Shown: piece after piece, positions 53,572-61,884 of the stretch
How the letters are laid out: every line of letters starts with the position of its first letter
Numbering within the stretch: the first letter of the stretch is position 1
DNA from: Parapedobacter lycopersici
GTDB lineage: Bacteria > Bacteroidota > Bacteroidia > Sphingobacteriales > Sphingobacteriaceae
Length of the DNA: 64,000 nt
Assembly: GCF_024643285.1 (NCBI RefSeq)
Contig: NZ_JAMSLW010000004.1
Location: 248,001 to 312,000 of the forward strand
Direction: 5' to 3'
Notes under the pieces: generated by a model
Told to the model about the DNA's origin: nothing
The model's input: the letters and a program-made list of their open reading frames with translations, nothing else
The model's database searches: none
Position numbers and translations under genes: made by a program

Positions 53572-54366
53572 TTATTGAATTTCTTTATAGGATGCGGGTA
53601 TACCGAAAGGGAACTCCACTGCCTCATCGTAGGCCACCCGGTTATAATTCATACTGGCCTGTATATCCCATCGGCCAGCCCGGATGGAGAGGGCTGTTTC
53701 AAACGGGAACAATCGACCATTGACAGTTTGATAACCTGAATATGCTGCTTCTATGCGCTGCGCTTCGGCATTTTCCAATAGAACGGTAACCGGTCGGTAA
53801 CCGGCGTTCAGTGCTATCCAGTACGACAGTCCACCGTCGTCCAACGCATCACTGCTTAAAACATTTCCTGTTTCCATTGCGGACACTTCCACATACCGGC
53901 TAACTGCCTGGGCGATAACATTGCCGGTCAGTATCGACTGAAGGCTGGAAAAATCCAGGTCGCCACCCGTGAATGAATAAACCGCATCAAACGGTGCAGT
54001 AAAATACTCGTTGCGCAGCCGGTTAATCATCTTTACACTATCGGGGGTGATCAGCACCCTTCCGGCCTCGATCCCCATCAGGGCAGTAATTGAAATCCAG
54101 ATCGCCTTATCCCGCTCAATACGGACATTGGCCGTTACATCGTACGTTTCCTTATCATTCATGGTAATCCGGCTTTTTGCGCGTCCGCTGAACGTCGTGT
54201 AATAGGTACTGTGCTGAATCACCTCATTGATGATGTGCGTCCGTTCAGCCCTTGATACTGTTTTCGCTGTTTCCCCGGTAGGTGAAACCAATGCTTTTCG
54301 GGGCGCACATGAAAGGATAAAACCGCCCGATAAGATAACCATAAAAAGACAGATTTTATTCAACAT
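53572..54366 (-). CDS. DUF4292 lipoprotein
   Basis: Predicted outer-membrane lipoprotein of 264 residues. The signal MLNKICLFMVILSGGFILSC ends in a lipobox Cys; an ATG four codons upstream is an alternative. The DUF4292 body (YYTTFSGRAKSRITMNDKET, AIWISITALMGIEAGRVLIT, AVYSFTGGDLDFSSLQSILT) has a LolA/LolB-like beta fold, which suggests lipid or lipoprotein handling (inference). The reading frame overlaps the end of the TPR gene and is followed by the EnvC-like gene, an arrangement common in Bacteroidota. Confidence 0.88.
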   Translation of the reverse strand: MLNKICLFMVILSGGFILSCAPRKALVSPTGETAKTVSRAERTHIINEVIQHSTYYTTFSGRAKSRITMNDKETYDVTANVRIERDKAIWISITALMGIEAGRVLITPDSVKMINRLRNEYFTAPFDAVYSFTGGDLDFSSLQSILTGNVIAQAVSRYVEVSAMETGNVLSSDALDDGGLSYWIALNAGYRPVTVLLENAEAQRIEAAYSGYQTVNGRLFPFETALSIRAGRWDIQASMNYNRVAYDEAVEFPFGIPASYKEIQ

Positions 54367-56107
54367 ACTGCCGTTCATTGATCTTCTTTGTTAATTTATC
54401 AATATCCTTGCCAAGGGCCTTAGCGACGTCTCTGGCCTTTTTCCACTGTATTACCGCCCCCTGGATATCGCCAGACCGGGAGAGAATATCTCCATAGTGC
54501 TCCAGCAGGGTATCCGATATGGTATCGCTGTGTCCAATTGCCTTTTTTATCCAGGTTAATGCCGCTTCATAATTTCCCTGCTGAAACAGTACCCAGGCAT
54601 ATGTATCTTCATAAGAGGCGAAATCCGGCTCCAGTTCATTTGATTTTTTTGACATTTCCGCAGCCCGGTGCAGGTTTTCCTTACGTAGCGCCAGGTAATA
54701 GGCATAATTGTTTAGCGCATAGGCATTGGTGCTGTCCGTCGCAATGGCTTCTTCGTAAGCTACATCCGACTCGGCATACATGTCCAGGGCATGGTAAATA
54801 TCACCAAGGTTGCTGTATAATTGGGTCAATAGCGGCACATTACCCTCGTCTGCGGAATTCAATGCCGTTTCAAAATAGGAACGCGCTTCTTCATACCGCT
54901 TGCTACCCAGAAAACCATGCCCTGTGAAAAACAGGAGCAGCGTATTATTGGGGAACAGGGAAAGGGCTTCCTTGCCATGTGTTGCGACATCGTCATACCG
55001 TCCAAGCTGCAGTTCTGTTTGCAAAAGCTGTGGCCAAATCCCCTCGATGTAACGATTAATATCCAGGGCCTTTAAATAGGCCTCCCGTGCCTTTTCGGGT
55101 TGACTCATTTGCAGGTAAATATCTCCCCGTACTGCATGCGCCTTTGTCTCCCGGGGATACACTTCCACAAGGAGGTCTGCCAATCCCGTCAGGGCTTCCG
55201 CCCCTGGCGATCGTTTGGGATTACTGGCAGCGGTATAGAGTACACCTGCTTTGGTATCGATATCCAGGGCATCGCTGGAAAATGCCTGTTGAAGAAGGCT
55301 GTAAGCCTGTTTTTGTCGCCCCATTGCCAGGGAGGCGTCCGATTTCGCAAGCAGGATCAATGGATCATCGGGAAAAGTCTTACCGGCATCATCAAGTAAC
55401 GCAAGTGCTTTTTTTGCATTGTCGTCTCCGGTATATAGATCGGCCAGCAGGACATATCCCTTGCTGTTCGCCGGTTTCGTGGCAATCAGCGCTTCCAGCT
55501 CCGCTGTGGCTGAACGGCGATCACCTTTGGCCAGATAAACCTGGTGGCGGATGATATAGAGGTCTTCGGTTTTACCGAATTTCCCTGCAATCTCGTCGTA
55601 CGCAGTTAAAGCCGCATCGTATTGCTTATCGAGATACAGTGCATACGCCTTATCGTAATAGTTGGACTCTTTCTGTGGGTCGAGACGGATAAGCTCACCA
55701 AAAACCCCGGCTATTTTTTTAAAATTGGCTGTCTTCTTATAAACGTCCAACAATACTGTCCAGTACCACTTATTATCGGGATCCAGTTTAGTAGCCTGCA
55801 CGGCAGATTTTTCAGCCGATGCGTAGTCCTCCTTTTCGAAATGTATTCTGGCCAATTCAAAATATGCGGCATGGTTATCCGGCTGTAAAAGGATCACTTT
55901 ATCAAATGTCCGTTCAGCAGCGGTCAGCTGTCCTGATGCCTTTTGCTGAACACCCTGTAAATACAATTCCTTTATCAGCAGGCTATCGCCAGCATTCAAT
56001 ACCCTGGGCATTAGCGCAGCATGTTCCTGTGCGGCAACCGGCCGGACCCATACACCAATACATATACAGCAGATCAGAAAAGTACAGCAGTACCATTTTA
56101 TTTTCAT
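54356..56107 (-). CDS. Exported TPR-repeat protein
   Basis: Exported protein of 583 residues made almost wholly of tetratricopeptide repeats, probably 12 or more. The start at 56107 gives MKIKWYCCTFLICCICIGVW, a signal peptide; the preceding codons from a distant ATG are rejected. Typical repeats are AAERTFDKVILLQPDNHAAY, DYASAEKSAVQATKLDPDNK and KAREAYLKALDINRYIEGIW. Such proteins serve as periplasmic scaffolds for assembly complexes. Its 3' end overlaps the DUF4292 start, so the two are coupled and may act together with the EnvC-like protein. Confidence 0.88.
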   Translation of the reverse strand: MKIKWYCCTFLICCICIGVWVRPVAAQEHAALMPRVLNAGDSLLIKELYLQGVQQKASGQLTAAERTFDKVILLQPDNHAAYFELARIHFEKEDYASAEKSAVQATKLDPDNKWYWTVLLDVYKKTANFKKIAGVFGELIRLDPQKESNYYDKAYALYLDKQYDAALTAYDEIAGKFGKTEDLYIIRHQVYLAKGDRRSATAELEALIATKPANSKGYVLLADLYTGDDNAKKALALLDDAGKTFPDDPLILLAKSDASLAMGRQKQAYSLLQQAFSSDALDIDTKAGVLYTAASNPKRSPGAEALTGLADLLVEVYPRETKAHAVRGDIYLQMSQPEKAREAYLKALDINRYIEGIWPQLLQTELQLGRYDDVATHGKEALSLFPNNTLLLFFTGHGFLGSKRYEEARSYFETALNSADEGNVPLLTQLYSNLGDIYHALDMYAESDVAYEEAIATDSTNAYALNNYAYYLALRKENLHRAAEMSKKSNELEPDFASYEDTYAWVLFQQGNYEAALTWIKKAIGHSDTISDTLLEHYGDILSRSGDIQGAVIQWKKARDVAKALGKDIDKLTKKINERQYVE

Positions 56108-56499
56108 TAGTATGACTATTAATTTCATGTCTGCTTTTGTGGCATCAATGAATGCTTTGCAGTTTGTATATCGATCTATTGTCACCATCCAGTGGCATCA
56201 ATGGAATCGTTATGTTAAGTTCTATCGATGGTGAAGCCTGCCGCGCCCCTTTTTTAACAGATTCATCTTTGAGCAGCAGTTTGTGCGGGTTTCATCATGT
56301 AAATTATTTTGTTTAATCCAAGACGTGCATCAGTTGCAGCCAGCTATCGTCTTTTCAGCGGGATAGCCTTCCTGCCGTTTTCATTCAAAACAGCGGTAAT
56401 GAATGATCTCACCCACGCCCCAAATGTACATAAGCAAATTCTATTTACGCGAATACACGTTGTATTATTCATTAAAAACAACCTGTAATAAAAACCGGT
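56108..56499. other. Divergent intergenic region of the TPR gene and rplM
   Basis: No gene seen. The rplM promoter lies at the right end. TACATTTG on the minus strand (56428-56421) is a possible distant promoter for the TPR gene, but it has no -33 partner and would give a leader over 300 bases long. Confidence 0.4.
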
Positions 56500-56531
56500 T
56501 TTGAAAAATCAATTTATTTCTTGTACCTTTG
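56500..56531 (+). promoter_or_regulatory. Promoter of the rplM-rpsI-rpsB operon
   Basis: TTTG at 56500-56503 and TACCTTTG at 56524-56531 are 20 bases apart, a full consensus promoter. It lies 53 bases before the rplM start. Confidence 0.85.
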
Positions 56532-56584
56532 CAGTCCCTTAAAAACTAAGGATATAATATATCATTTAATTAACATTAAAGCAA

Positions 56585-57028
56585 GTGAATACGTTAAGTT
56601 ACAAAACTGTCTCTGCCAACAAAACCACCGTTAACAAACAATGGATTGTTGTTGACGCTGAGGGCGAGATTTTGGGGCGCTTGTCATCCCAGATTGCCAA
56701 GGTGATCCGCGGCAAGCACAAGCCTTCGTACACCCCACACGTAGACTGCGGCGATAACGTCATTGTGATCAACGCAGACAAAGTTCGGCTAACTGGCAAC
56801 AAATTGGATGACAAGGTGTACCAACGGTATACCGGTTATCCGGGTGGCCAGCGTTTTGAGTCTCCAAAACAATTATTGGCTAAACATCCCCATCGCATCG
56901 TAGAAAAAGCGGTACGGGGCATGTTGCCTAAAAACCGTTTGGGACGCGCATTGTTCAAGAACCTGTATGTCTACGCTGGAAGCGAGCATCCGCATGCGGC
57001 CCAAAATCCAAAAACTGTTAAATTCTAA
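56585..57028 (+). CDS. rplM: 50S ribosomal protein L13
   Basis: 147-residue large-subunit protein. The start is GTG. KTTVNKQWIVVDAEGEILGR is the family N-terminus, and GDNVIVINADKVRLTGNKL and VEKAVRGMLPKNRLGR are further motifs. It is first in rplM-rpsI-rpsB and is transcribed from a strong promoter. Confidence 0.98.
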   Translation: MNTLSYKTVSANKTTVNKQWIVVDAEGEILGRLSSQIAKVIRGKHKPSYTPHVDCGDNVIVINADKVRLTGNKLDDKVYQRYTGYPGGQRFESPKQLLAKHPHRIVEKAVRGMLPKNRLGRALFKNLYVYAGSEHPHAAQNPKTVKF

Positions 57029-57039
57029 GGAGAACGAAC

Positions 57040-57426
57040 ATGTCAACAACAAACACTTCAGGAAGAAGAAAAACAGCAGTTGCCCGCATTTATCTGACTG
57101 CAGGCAACGGCAACATAACCGTAAACGGTAAAGACTATAAAACATATTTCCCTACATTGCCATTGCAATACATCGTTACCCAAAGCACAGAAATTGCTGG
57201 TGCATCCGGCAATTATGATGTAAAAGTTAACGTAGCGGGTGGCGGTATCAAAGGACAGGCCGAGGCCATTCGTCTGGCGATATCCAAGGCGCTCATCGAG
57301 CTCAACCCGGAAGTGAAACCTGCATTGCGCGCAAAAGGATTGGTAACACGTGACGACCGGATGGTTGAACGTAAAAAACCAGGCCGCCGCAAAGCGCGCA
57401 GGAAATTTCAATTTAGCAAACGTTAA
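57040..57426 (+). CDS. rpsI: 30S ribosomal protein S9
   Basis: 128-residue small-subunit protein. GRRKTAVARIYLTAGNGNI is the family start. The basic tail ends KKPGRRKARRKFQFSKR, which contacts tRNA in the P site. It starts 11 bases after rplM with a Shine-Dalgarno (AAGGAGAACG). Confidence 0.98.
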   Translation: MSTTNTSGRRKTAVARIYLTAGNGNITVNGKDYKTYFPTLPLQYIVTQSTEIAGASGNYDVKVNVAGGGIKGQAEAIRLAISKALIELNPEVKPALRAKGLVTRDDRMVERKKPGRRKARRKFQFSKR

Positions 57427-57447
57427 TTTTTTAAGGAGAATCAGAAC

Positions 57448-58323
57448 ATGGCAAGAGCAACATATCAGGAATTACTGGATGCTGGTGTACATTTTGGCCA
57501 CCTTACCCGTAAATGGGATCCGAAAATGGCTAAATACATTTTCATGGAACGGAATGGCATCCACATCATTGATTTAAATAAAACGCTGACCAAGCTGGAG
57601 GAAGCAGCCTCCGCTATTAAGCAAATCGTTAAATCAGGCCGGAAAGTTTTATTCGTAGCAACGAAAAAACAGGCAAAAGAAATCATTTCGGAACAGGCAA
57701 AGGCAGTGAACATGCCTTTCGTTACCGAGCGGTGGTTGGGCGGCATGCTTACCAATTTTGCTACGGTACGCAAATCCATCAAAAAGATGGCAAATATCGA
57801 TAAGATGACCAAAGATGGCACTTACGATGTTTTGTCTAAAAAAGAAAAACTGATGATTCAGCGTGAGCGCATTAAATTGGAAAGCCTGTTGGGTGGTATT
57901 GCTGACCTGAACCGGTTACCTGCTGCGCTTTTCATCATTGATGTCAAAAAAGAACACATCGCAGTAAGCGAGGCGCTGAAATTGAACATCCCTACTTTTG
58001 CAATGGTGGATACCAACTCAGATCCTACCCACATTGACTTCCCGATTCCTTCCAATGATGACGCTACCAAATCAATCAGCCTCATCAGCGCGATTATCGG
58101 CAAAGCCATTCAGGAAGGTCTTGAAGAGCGGAAACGTGACAAGGAAGAAGAAGCGGAAAAAGAAGCCGCTGCTGCCAAGGCAAAAATTGACAGTGGAGAA
58201 GAAGGAGAAGCTGAAGTAGAAGTAAAAGAAGCAAAAACAGACACCGATACTTCAGGCAAGCGCCCGCGCAAGGCAAAAGCAGAAGCTGCGGCTGAAGCGG
58301 AAGCATCAAAAGACGAAGAATAA
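57448..58323 (+). CDS. rpsB: 30S ribosomal protein S2 with acidic tail
   Basis: 291-residue small-subunit protein, longer than the roughly 240 residues of E. coli. The S2 core spans about 1-225 (LLDAGVHFGHLTRKWDPKM, FVTERWLGGMLTNFATVRKS, ADLNRLPAALFIIDVKKE). The last 65 residues form a charged Ala/Glu/Lys-rich tail (KEEEAEKEAAAAKAKIDSGE), low-complexity and probably disordered, as in related Bacteroidota. It is preceded by a good Shine-Dalgarno (AAGGAGAAT). A hairpin follows the stop. Confidence 0.98.
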   Translation: MARATYQELLDAGVHFGHLTRKWDPKMAKYIFMERNGIHIIDLNKTLTKLEEAASAIKQIVKSGRKVLFVATKKQAKEIISEQAKAVNMPFVTERWLGGMLTNFATVRKSIKKMANIDKMTKDGTYDVLSKKEKLMIQRERIKLESLLGGIADLNRLPAALFIIDVKKEHIAVSEALKLNIPTFAMVDTNSDPTHIDFPIPSNDDATKSISLISAIIGKAIQEGLEERKRDKEEEAEKEAAAAKAKIDSGEEGEAEVEVKEAKTDTDTSGKRPRKAKAEAAAEAEASKDEE

Positions 58324-58335
58324 TCTTCTTTTAGA

Positions 58336-58410
58336 AGCCGGATGGTAAACAGTAGGTTTCGGAAGCATTATTATTCCGTTAACCCGCATTGCCATCCGGT
58401 TTTTGTTTTA
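58336..58410 (+). terminator. Terminator between rpsB and tsf
   Basis: CCGGATGG and CCATCCGG form an outer stem with a long loop, followed by TTTTTG. The long loop makes it weaker than the others, so partial read-through into tsf is possible. Confidence 0.5.
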
Positions 58411-58470
58411 AGTTTTTTGCCACCTTTGCAGTGTGGCTCACATTTGTAAATATACATAAGGAAAAATAAC

Positions 58471-59310
58471 ATGTCCACAGTACAAATCTCAGCATCTGAT
58501 GTAAATAAGCTGCGTCAACAAACCGGCGCAGGAATGATGGATTGTAAAAAAGCGTTGACGGAAGCAAATGGCGATTTTGAAGCCGCTATTGATTACCTGC
58601 GGAAAAAAGGAGCCAAGGTAGCTGCGAGCCGTCAGGACCGTGACTCCAATGAAGGGGTTGTGATCGCTAAAACTACCGCCGACAATAAGAAAGGTGTAGT
58701 TATTGAATTGAATTGCGAAACAGACTTCGTTGCTAAAAACAATGATTTCATTGCTTTTGCACAGCAGATTGCGGATGTAGCGATTGAACATGCACCTGCT
58801 TCATTGGAAGCATTGAAAGCACTTTCCATTGACGGAGTAAAGATTTCGGACTTATTGCTTGATCAAACGGGTAAAATCGGCGAGAAAATTGACATTTCGA
58901 AATACGAAACCATTGCAGCTGAAAACGTGGTTGCCTATATCCATGGAAACTACCGTTTGGGTGTATTGGTTGGACTTAGCCATGCCGTTGATGGTGCGGA
59001 AGAAGCCGGCAGGGACGTTGCTATGCAAATTGCGGCAATGAATCCAGTAGCTATTGACAAAGGAGATGTGGATGCTTCCACAATCCAGCGCGAACTGGAT
59101 ATTGCCAAAGAGCAAATCCGTGCTGAAGGCAAACCCGAAGAAATGGTAGAGAAAATAGCACAGGGAAAACTGAACAAATTTTATAAAGAATCGACACTGC
59201 TCAACCAGGAGTTCGTAAAGGATTCTTCCAAGAATATTGCACAGTTCCTTGATGGTGTTTCCAAAGGTTTAACGGTTACTGTTTTCAAAAGAGTGCAATT
59301 AGGCGCTTAA
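58471..59310 (+). CDS. tsf: Elongation factor Ts
   Basis: 279-residue guanine nucleotide exchange factor for EF-Tu. The N-terminal UBA-like part has VNKLRQQTGAGMMDCKKALT, and the core follows with GVVIELNCETDFVAKNNDF. DIAKEQIRAEGKPEEMVEKI and later segments complete the standard form. It lies 147 bases after rpsB with a possible separate promoter (CACCTTTG at 58421-58428). A 24-bp palindromic terminator follows. Confidence 0.98.
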   Translation: MSTVQISASDVNKLRQQTGAGMMDCKKALTEANGDFEAAIDYLRKKGAKVAASRQDRDSNEGVVIAKTTADNKKGVVIELNCETDFVAKNNDFIAFAQQIADVAIEHAPASLEALKALSIDGVKISDLLLDQTGKIGEKIDISKYETIAAENVVAYIHGNYRLGVLVGLSHAVDGAEEAGRDVAMQIAAMNPVAIDKGDVDASTIQRELDIAKEQIRAEGKPEEMVEKIAQGKLNKFYKESTLLNQEFVKDSSKNIAQFLDGVSKGLTVTVFKRVQLGA

Positions 59311-59340
59311 TTAAAATTAAGCACCCATCCTATTTATCGG

Positions 59341-59375
59341 GCCCGGTTTTCATGAAAACCGGGCTTTGTTTTTTA
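59341..59375 (+). terminator. Terminator of tsf
   Basis: Perfect 24-base palindrome at 59341-59364 (GCCCGGTTTTCA and its reverse complement) followed by a T-run, 30 bases after the tsf stop. Confidence 0.85.
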
Positions 59376-59455
59376 TAAACGACTTAAACCACTTCGGATT
59401 GACATGAAATATAACCCTTTCTGATCGTTTATATCCCGCCAATCGGCCGAAGTGG
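59374..59455. other. Two interleaved 9-bp inverted repeats
   Basis: TATAAACGA (59374-59382) pairs with TCGTTTATA (59425-59433), and CCACTTCGG (59389-59397) pairs with CCGAAGTGG (59447-59455). The order of the four segments is interleaved, the layout of an H-type pseudoknot. The first arm overlaps the tsf terminator tail. The rest of the gap to 59575 has no gene. Confidence 0.45.
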
Positions 59456-59575
59456 CAATGAGTGAAGAGGAACCTCGCAGGAGCAAAACCGTGCAGTGAG
59501 CGGTCGCCGTAGCAGCAGCGGATCATTCTTACCGTTTTCGCGCCTTGAAAACCTCAGTGTACAAACCCATTTAAA

Positions 59576-59605
59576 CAAAAAAACCGATGCCATATTAGCA
59601 CCGGT
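59576..59605 (-). terminator. Terminator of tRNA-Met
   Basis: ACCGGTGC/GCATCGGT stem (one G-U pair) with a seven-base loop, then TTTTTTT on the minus strand, 4 bases after the tRNA 3' end. Confidence 0.75.
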
Positions 59606-59609
59606 TCCG

Positions 59610-59683
59610 TAGCGGGGAGCAGGATCGAACTGCCGACCTCAGGGTTATGAATCCTGCGCTCTAACCATCTGAGCTACCCCGCC
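59610..59683 (-). tRNA. tRNA-Met (CAT), elongator type
   Basis: 74-nt cloverleaf. The acceptor is GGCGGGG/CCCCGCT with discriminator A, and the anticodon loop is TTCATAA (anticodon CAT). The anticodon stem CAGGA/CCCTG has an A-C mismatch at 31-39, unlike the usual A-T. The T-loop is TTCGATC, and no CCA is encoded. A lysidine-modified tRNA-Ile2 is a less likely reading. Confidence 0.9.
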
Positions 59684-59700
59684 ATTTTAATTTTTTATTT

Positions 59701-59770
59701 CAGGAGCCGACTATCGTCTACCGACCTCAGGGTTATGAATCCTGTACCTGACCAACTGCGCTACCCTCCC
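59701..59770 (-). pseudogene. Decayed tRNA-Met(CAT) copy
   Basis: It retains the anticodon arm and variable region of the intact gene next door, with a 23-base identical block that includes the same A-C mismatch. The D-arm region is recognisable. The T-loop no longer has TTCGA, and the acceptor arms (GGGAGGG against CTCCTG) pair poorly. It is probably a tandem duplicate in decay. Confidence 0.75.
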
Positions 59771-59869
59771 AAAAAATTGTTTGCAAATATAGTTTATTTT
59801 CCCTTTCTTTAGAAAAAAAGTTAGACAAAGTATCGACGGACAATTTAAACGGAATATATTACGATTGGC

Positions 59870-60247
59870 ATGGCAGAAAAGATTAAATTCAACTTGGAAT
59901 ACGAGATCAAGTCCTCCCCTAAAATTCTATTTTCATTCCTGCACGAGCCCAATGCATTATCGCAATGGTTTGCTGACGATGTTTCTTATAAGGATGGAGT
60001 CTATGAATTTAGCTGGGACGATGAGTATCATACTGCCAAACTCATCAGTATAAAAGAAAATAAACTGGTAAAGTATAAATGGCTGGATGATGAACCCTAC
60101 CATTTTGAAATGGAAATCCTCCAGGACGAGCTCACCAATGACGTAGCATTATCCATTACCGATTTCTCTCGCGCAGAAAACCTCGACGACCGCAAGTTAA
60201 TCTGGGATAACCAGATTGCCTATTTACAGAGCGTTATTGGTGCTTAA
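59870..60247 (+). CDS. START-like domain protein
   Basis: Cytoplasmic protein of 125 residues with a START/SRPBCC-like fold. MAEKIKFNLEYEIKSSPKIL is the first strand, ALSQWFADDVSY the early helix-loop, and YKWLDDEPYHFEMEIL the central sheet. RKLIWDNQIAYLQSVIGA forms the final helix. Bacteroidota proteins of this group have no known ligand; the AHA1-like relatives bind chaperones. It lies before the LptF/G-type permease gene. Confidence 0.85.
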   Translation: MAEKIKFNLEYEIKSSPKILFSFLHEPNALSQWFADDVSYKDGVYEFSWDDEYHTAKLISIKENKLVKYKWLDDEPYHFEMEILQDELTNDVALSITDFSRAENLDDRKLIWDNQIAYLQSVIGA

Positions 60248-60254
60248 AAAACAC

Positions 60255-60262
60255 TATCTTTG
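60255..60262 (+). promoter_or_regulatory. -7 box of the LptF/G-type gene
   Basis: TATCTTTG, an exact TAnnTTTG match, 78 bases before the ATG at 60341. The -33 element is unclear. Confidence 0.5.
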
Positions 60263-60340
60263 TCATTATTCACTTATTAAGATCAAGGCCTTCCAATGGC
60301 CTTAGAAAGGGGATTTATTGACGGGAAAGAGTTTTATGCA

Positions 60341-61822
60341 ATGAAAAAAATCCATCTTCTTATCCTTAAGTCGTTCATCAGGCCATTCCTTGTCACGTTT
60401 CTCATCGTGATGTTTGTGCTGTTGATGCTATTTTTGTTCAAATATATTGACGATCTAATCGGCAAGGGATTCGAGTGGTATGTCATCCTCAAGCTGCTCG
60501 CCTATCAATCGGCTGTTCAGATTTCTATGGCAATGCCATTATCGATGCTACTATCCTCCATCATGACTTTTGGCAACCTGGGTGAAAGCTATGAATTAGT
60601 CGCTATAAAAGCGGCAGGTATTTCGCTCCGGAAAGCGATGATGCCATTATTTATACTGGTATCGCTTTTCAGTGGCGGCGCCTTTTTATTCAGTGACTAC
60701 ATTCTTCCCATTGTAAATCTTAAAATGGGTGCATTGCTTTATGATGTTCGCATAAAACAGGCTGACTTTCTGATTAAACCCGGTATCTTTAACAATACCA
60801 TACCTGGTTATTCCATTCGTGCAAAAGGCAAAAGCCGGGATGGCAAAATGCTGTACGACCTCATGATTTACGATCATAACACCAGTAATACGGCAAATGC
60901 AGTACTCCTGGCGAAAGAGGGATATATCTATAACTCGCCAGACAATAATACCATGATATTGAATCTCCGGGACGGTGTGCGCTATGAAGATACCCGGGCG
61001 CGCAATGCCCGGGTATATAATCCCCGCCAGCAATTCACCCGCTTTTACTTCGACGAAACCGAGCAAAAGTTTGACATGTCGGTCTTTCAAATGAAACGTA
61101 CAGATGAAAGCCTGTTTAAAAGTCATCACGCCATGCTCAATCTCAGGCAGCTCCAGTATTACACAGATTCAAATGCCGTACAAATGGACAGCCTACGTAC
61201 GACGGTGCTGCCCGAAATCCAGTCACATTATTATTATTTCAGCACCTATTACAATAATGCTGACAATACGGGAACCATGAAGCCGATCAGCTACCGTCAG
61301 CAATTCCTGGAAGCCATACCCGAAGAAAATCGTAACATGGCAATAAGCAGTGCCCAAAGCCAAATCCGGTATATTAAAGATATTCTCAACGTCAAAACCA
61401 ACGAAGACGCGTTTTACAGGGATAAAGACATCCGGTATAACATTGAATATCAACGCAAATTTACGTTGGCCGTATCGTGTCTCCTGCTCTTTTGCATCGG
61501 TGCTCCATTGGGTGCTATTATACGAAAAGGCGGACTTGGCCTGCCGGTCGTTATGGCGATTATCTTCTTCCTGATCTATCATATCATCGCAACGGTAAGT
61601 GAAAAATCAGCTAAAGAGGGTAGTATTGATCCTTTTTGGGGAATGTGGATGGCTATTTTCATCTTATCGCCGCTTGCTATTTTTCTGGCCTATAAAGCGG
61701 CAACAGACTCCGCCCTGTTCGACATTGAACAGTATCGGATAAAAGCGGAAAAGGCATGGGCATGGATAAAACTTCGGTTCAGCAGACGGTCGAAAGAGGC
61801 CGTTAATCCGCAAAATTCTTGA
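60341..61822 (+). CDS. LptF/LptG-family (YjgP/YjgQ) permease
   Basis: Inner-membrane permease of 493 residues of the family that extracts lipopolysaccharide for export with LptB. MKKIHLLILKSFIRPFLVTF starts the first helix, then come two more helices (LSMLLSSIMTFGNLGESYEL, with the conserved Glu). A large periplasmic beta-jellyroll region (about 130-380) follows, and three C-terminal helices end it (LFCIGAPLGAIIRKGGLGLP). Bacteroidota commonly have a single protein of this kind per locus; which of LptF or LptG it equals cannot be told. An ATG 15 codons upstream is possible but adds a non-family extension. lptB is not in the window. Confidence 0.92.
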   Translation: MKKIHLLILKSFIRPFLVTFLIVMFVLLMLFLFKYIDDLIGKGFEWYVILKLLAYQSAVQISMAMPLSMLLSSIMTFGNLGESYELVAIKAAGISLRKAMMPLFILVSLFSGGAFLFSDYILPIVNLKMGALLYDVRIKQADFLIKPGIFNNTIPGYSIRAKGKSRDGKMLYDLMIYDHNTSNTANAVLLAKEGYIYNSPDNNTMILNLRDGVRYEDTRARNARVYNPRQQFTRFYFDETEQKFDMSVFQMKRTDESLFKSHHAMLNLRQLQYYTDSNAVQMDSLRTTVLPEIQSHYYYFSTYYNNADNTGTMKPISYRQQFLEAIPEENRNMAISSAQSQIRYIKDILNVKTNEDAFYRDKDIRYNIEYQRKFTLAVSCLLLFCIGAPLGAIIRKGGLGLPVVMAIIFFLIYHIIATVSEKSAKEGSIDPFWGMWMAIFILSPLAIFLAYKAATDSALFDIEQYRIKAEKAWAWIKLRFSRRSKEAVNPQNS

Positions 61823-61855
61823 CATAGTAATTATAGATTCTCAAGTGAAGTAATG

Positions 61856-61863
61856 TATCTTTG
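61856..61863 (+). promoter_or_regulatory. -7 box of ribBA
   Basis: TATCTTTG, an exact TAnnTTTG match, ends 21 bases before the ribBA ATG. The implied leader is about 16 bases, too short for an FMN riboswitch. Confidence 0.6.
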
Positions 61864-61884
61864 TGTATTTTCAGGGCATCATAA

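Noticed and set aside
61823-61884. FMN riboswitch upstream of ribBA
   Set aside because: The -7 box at 61856-61863 leaves a leader of only about 16 bases, and no RFN-like conserved segments are present.
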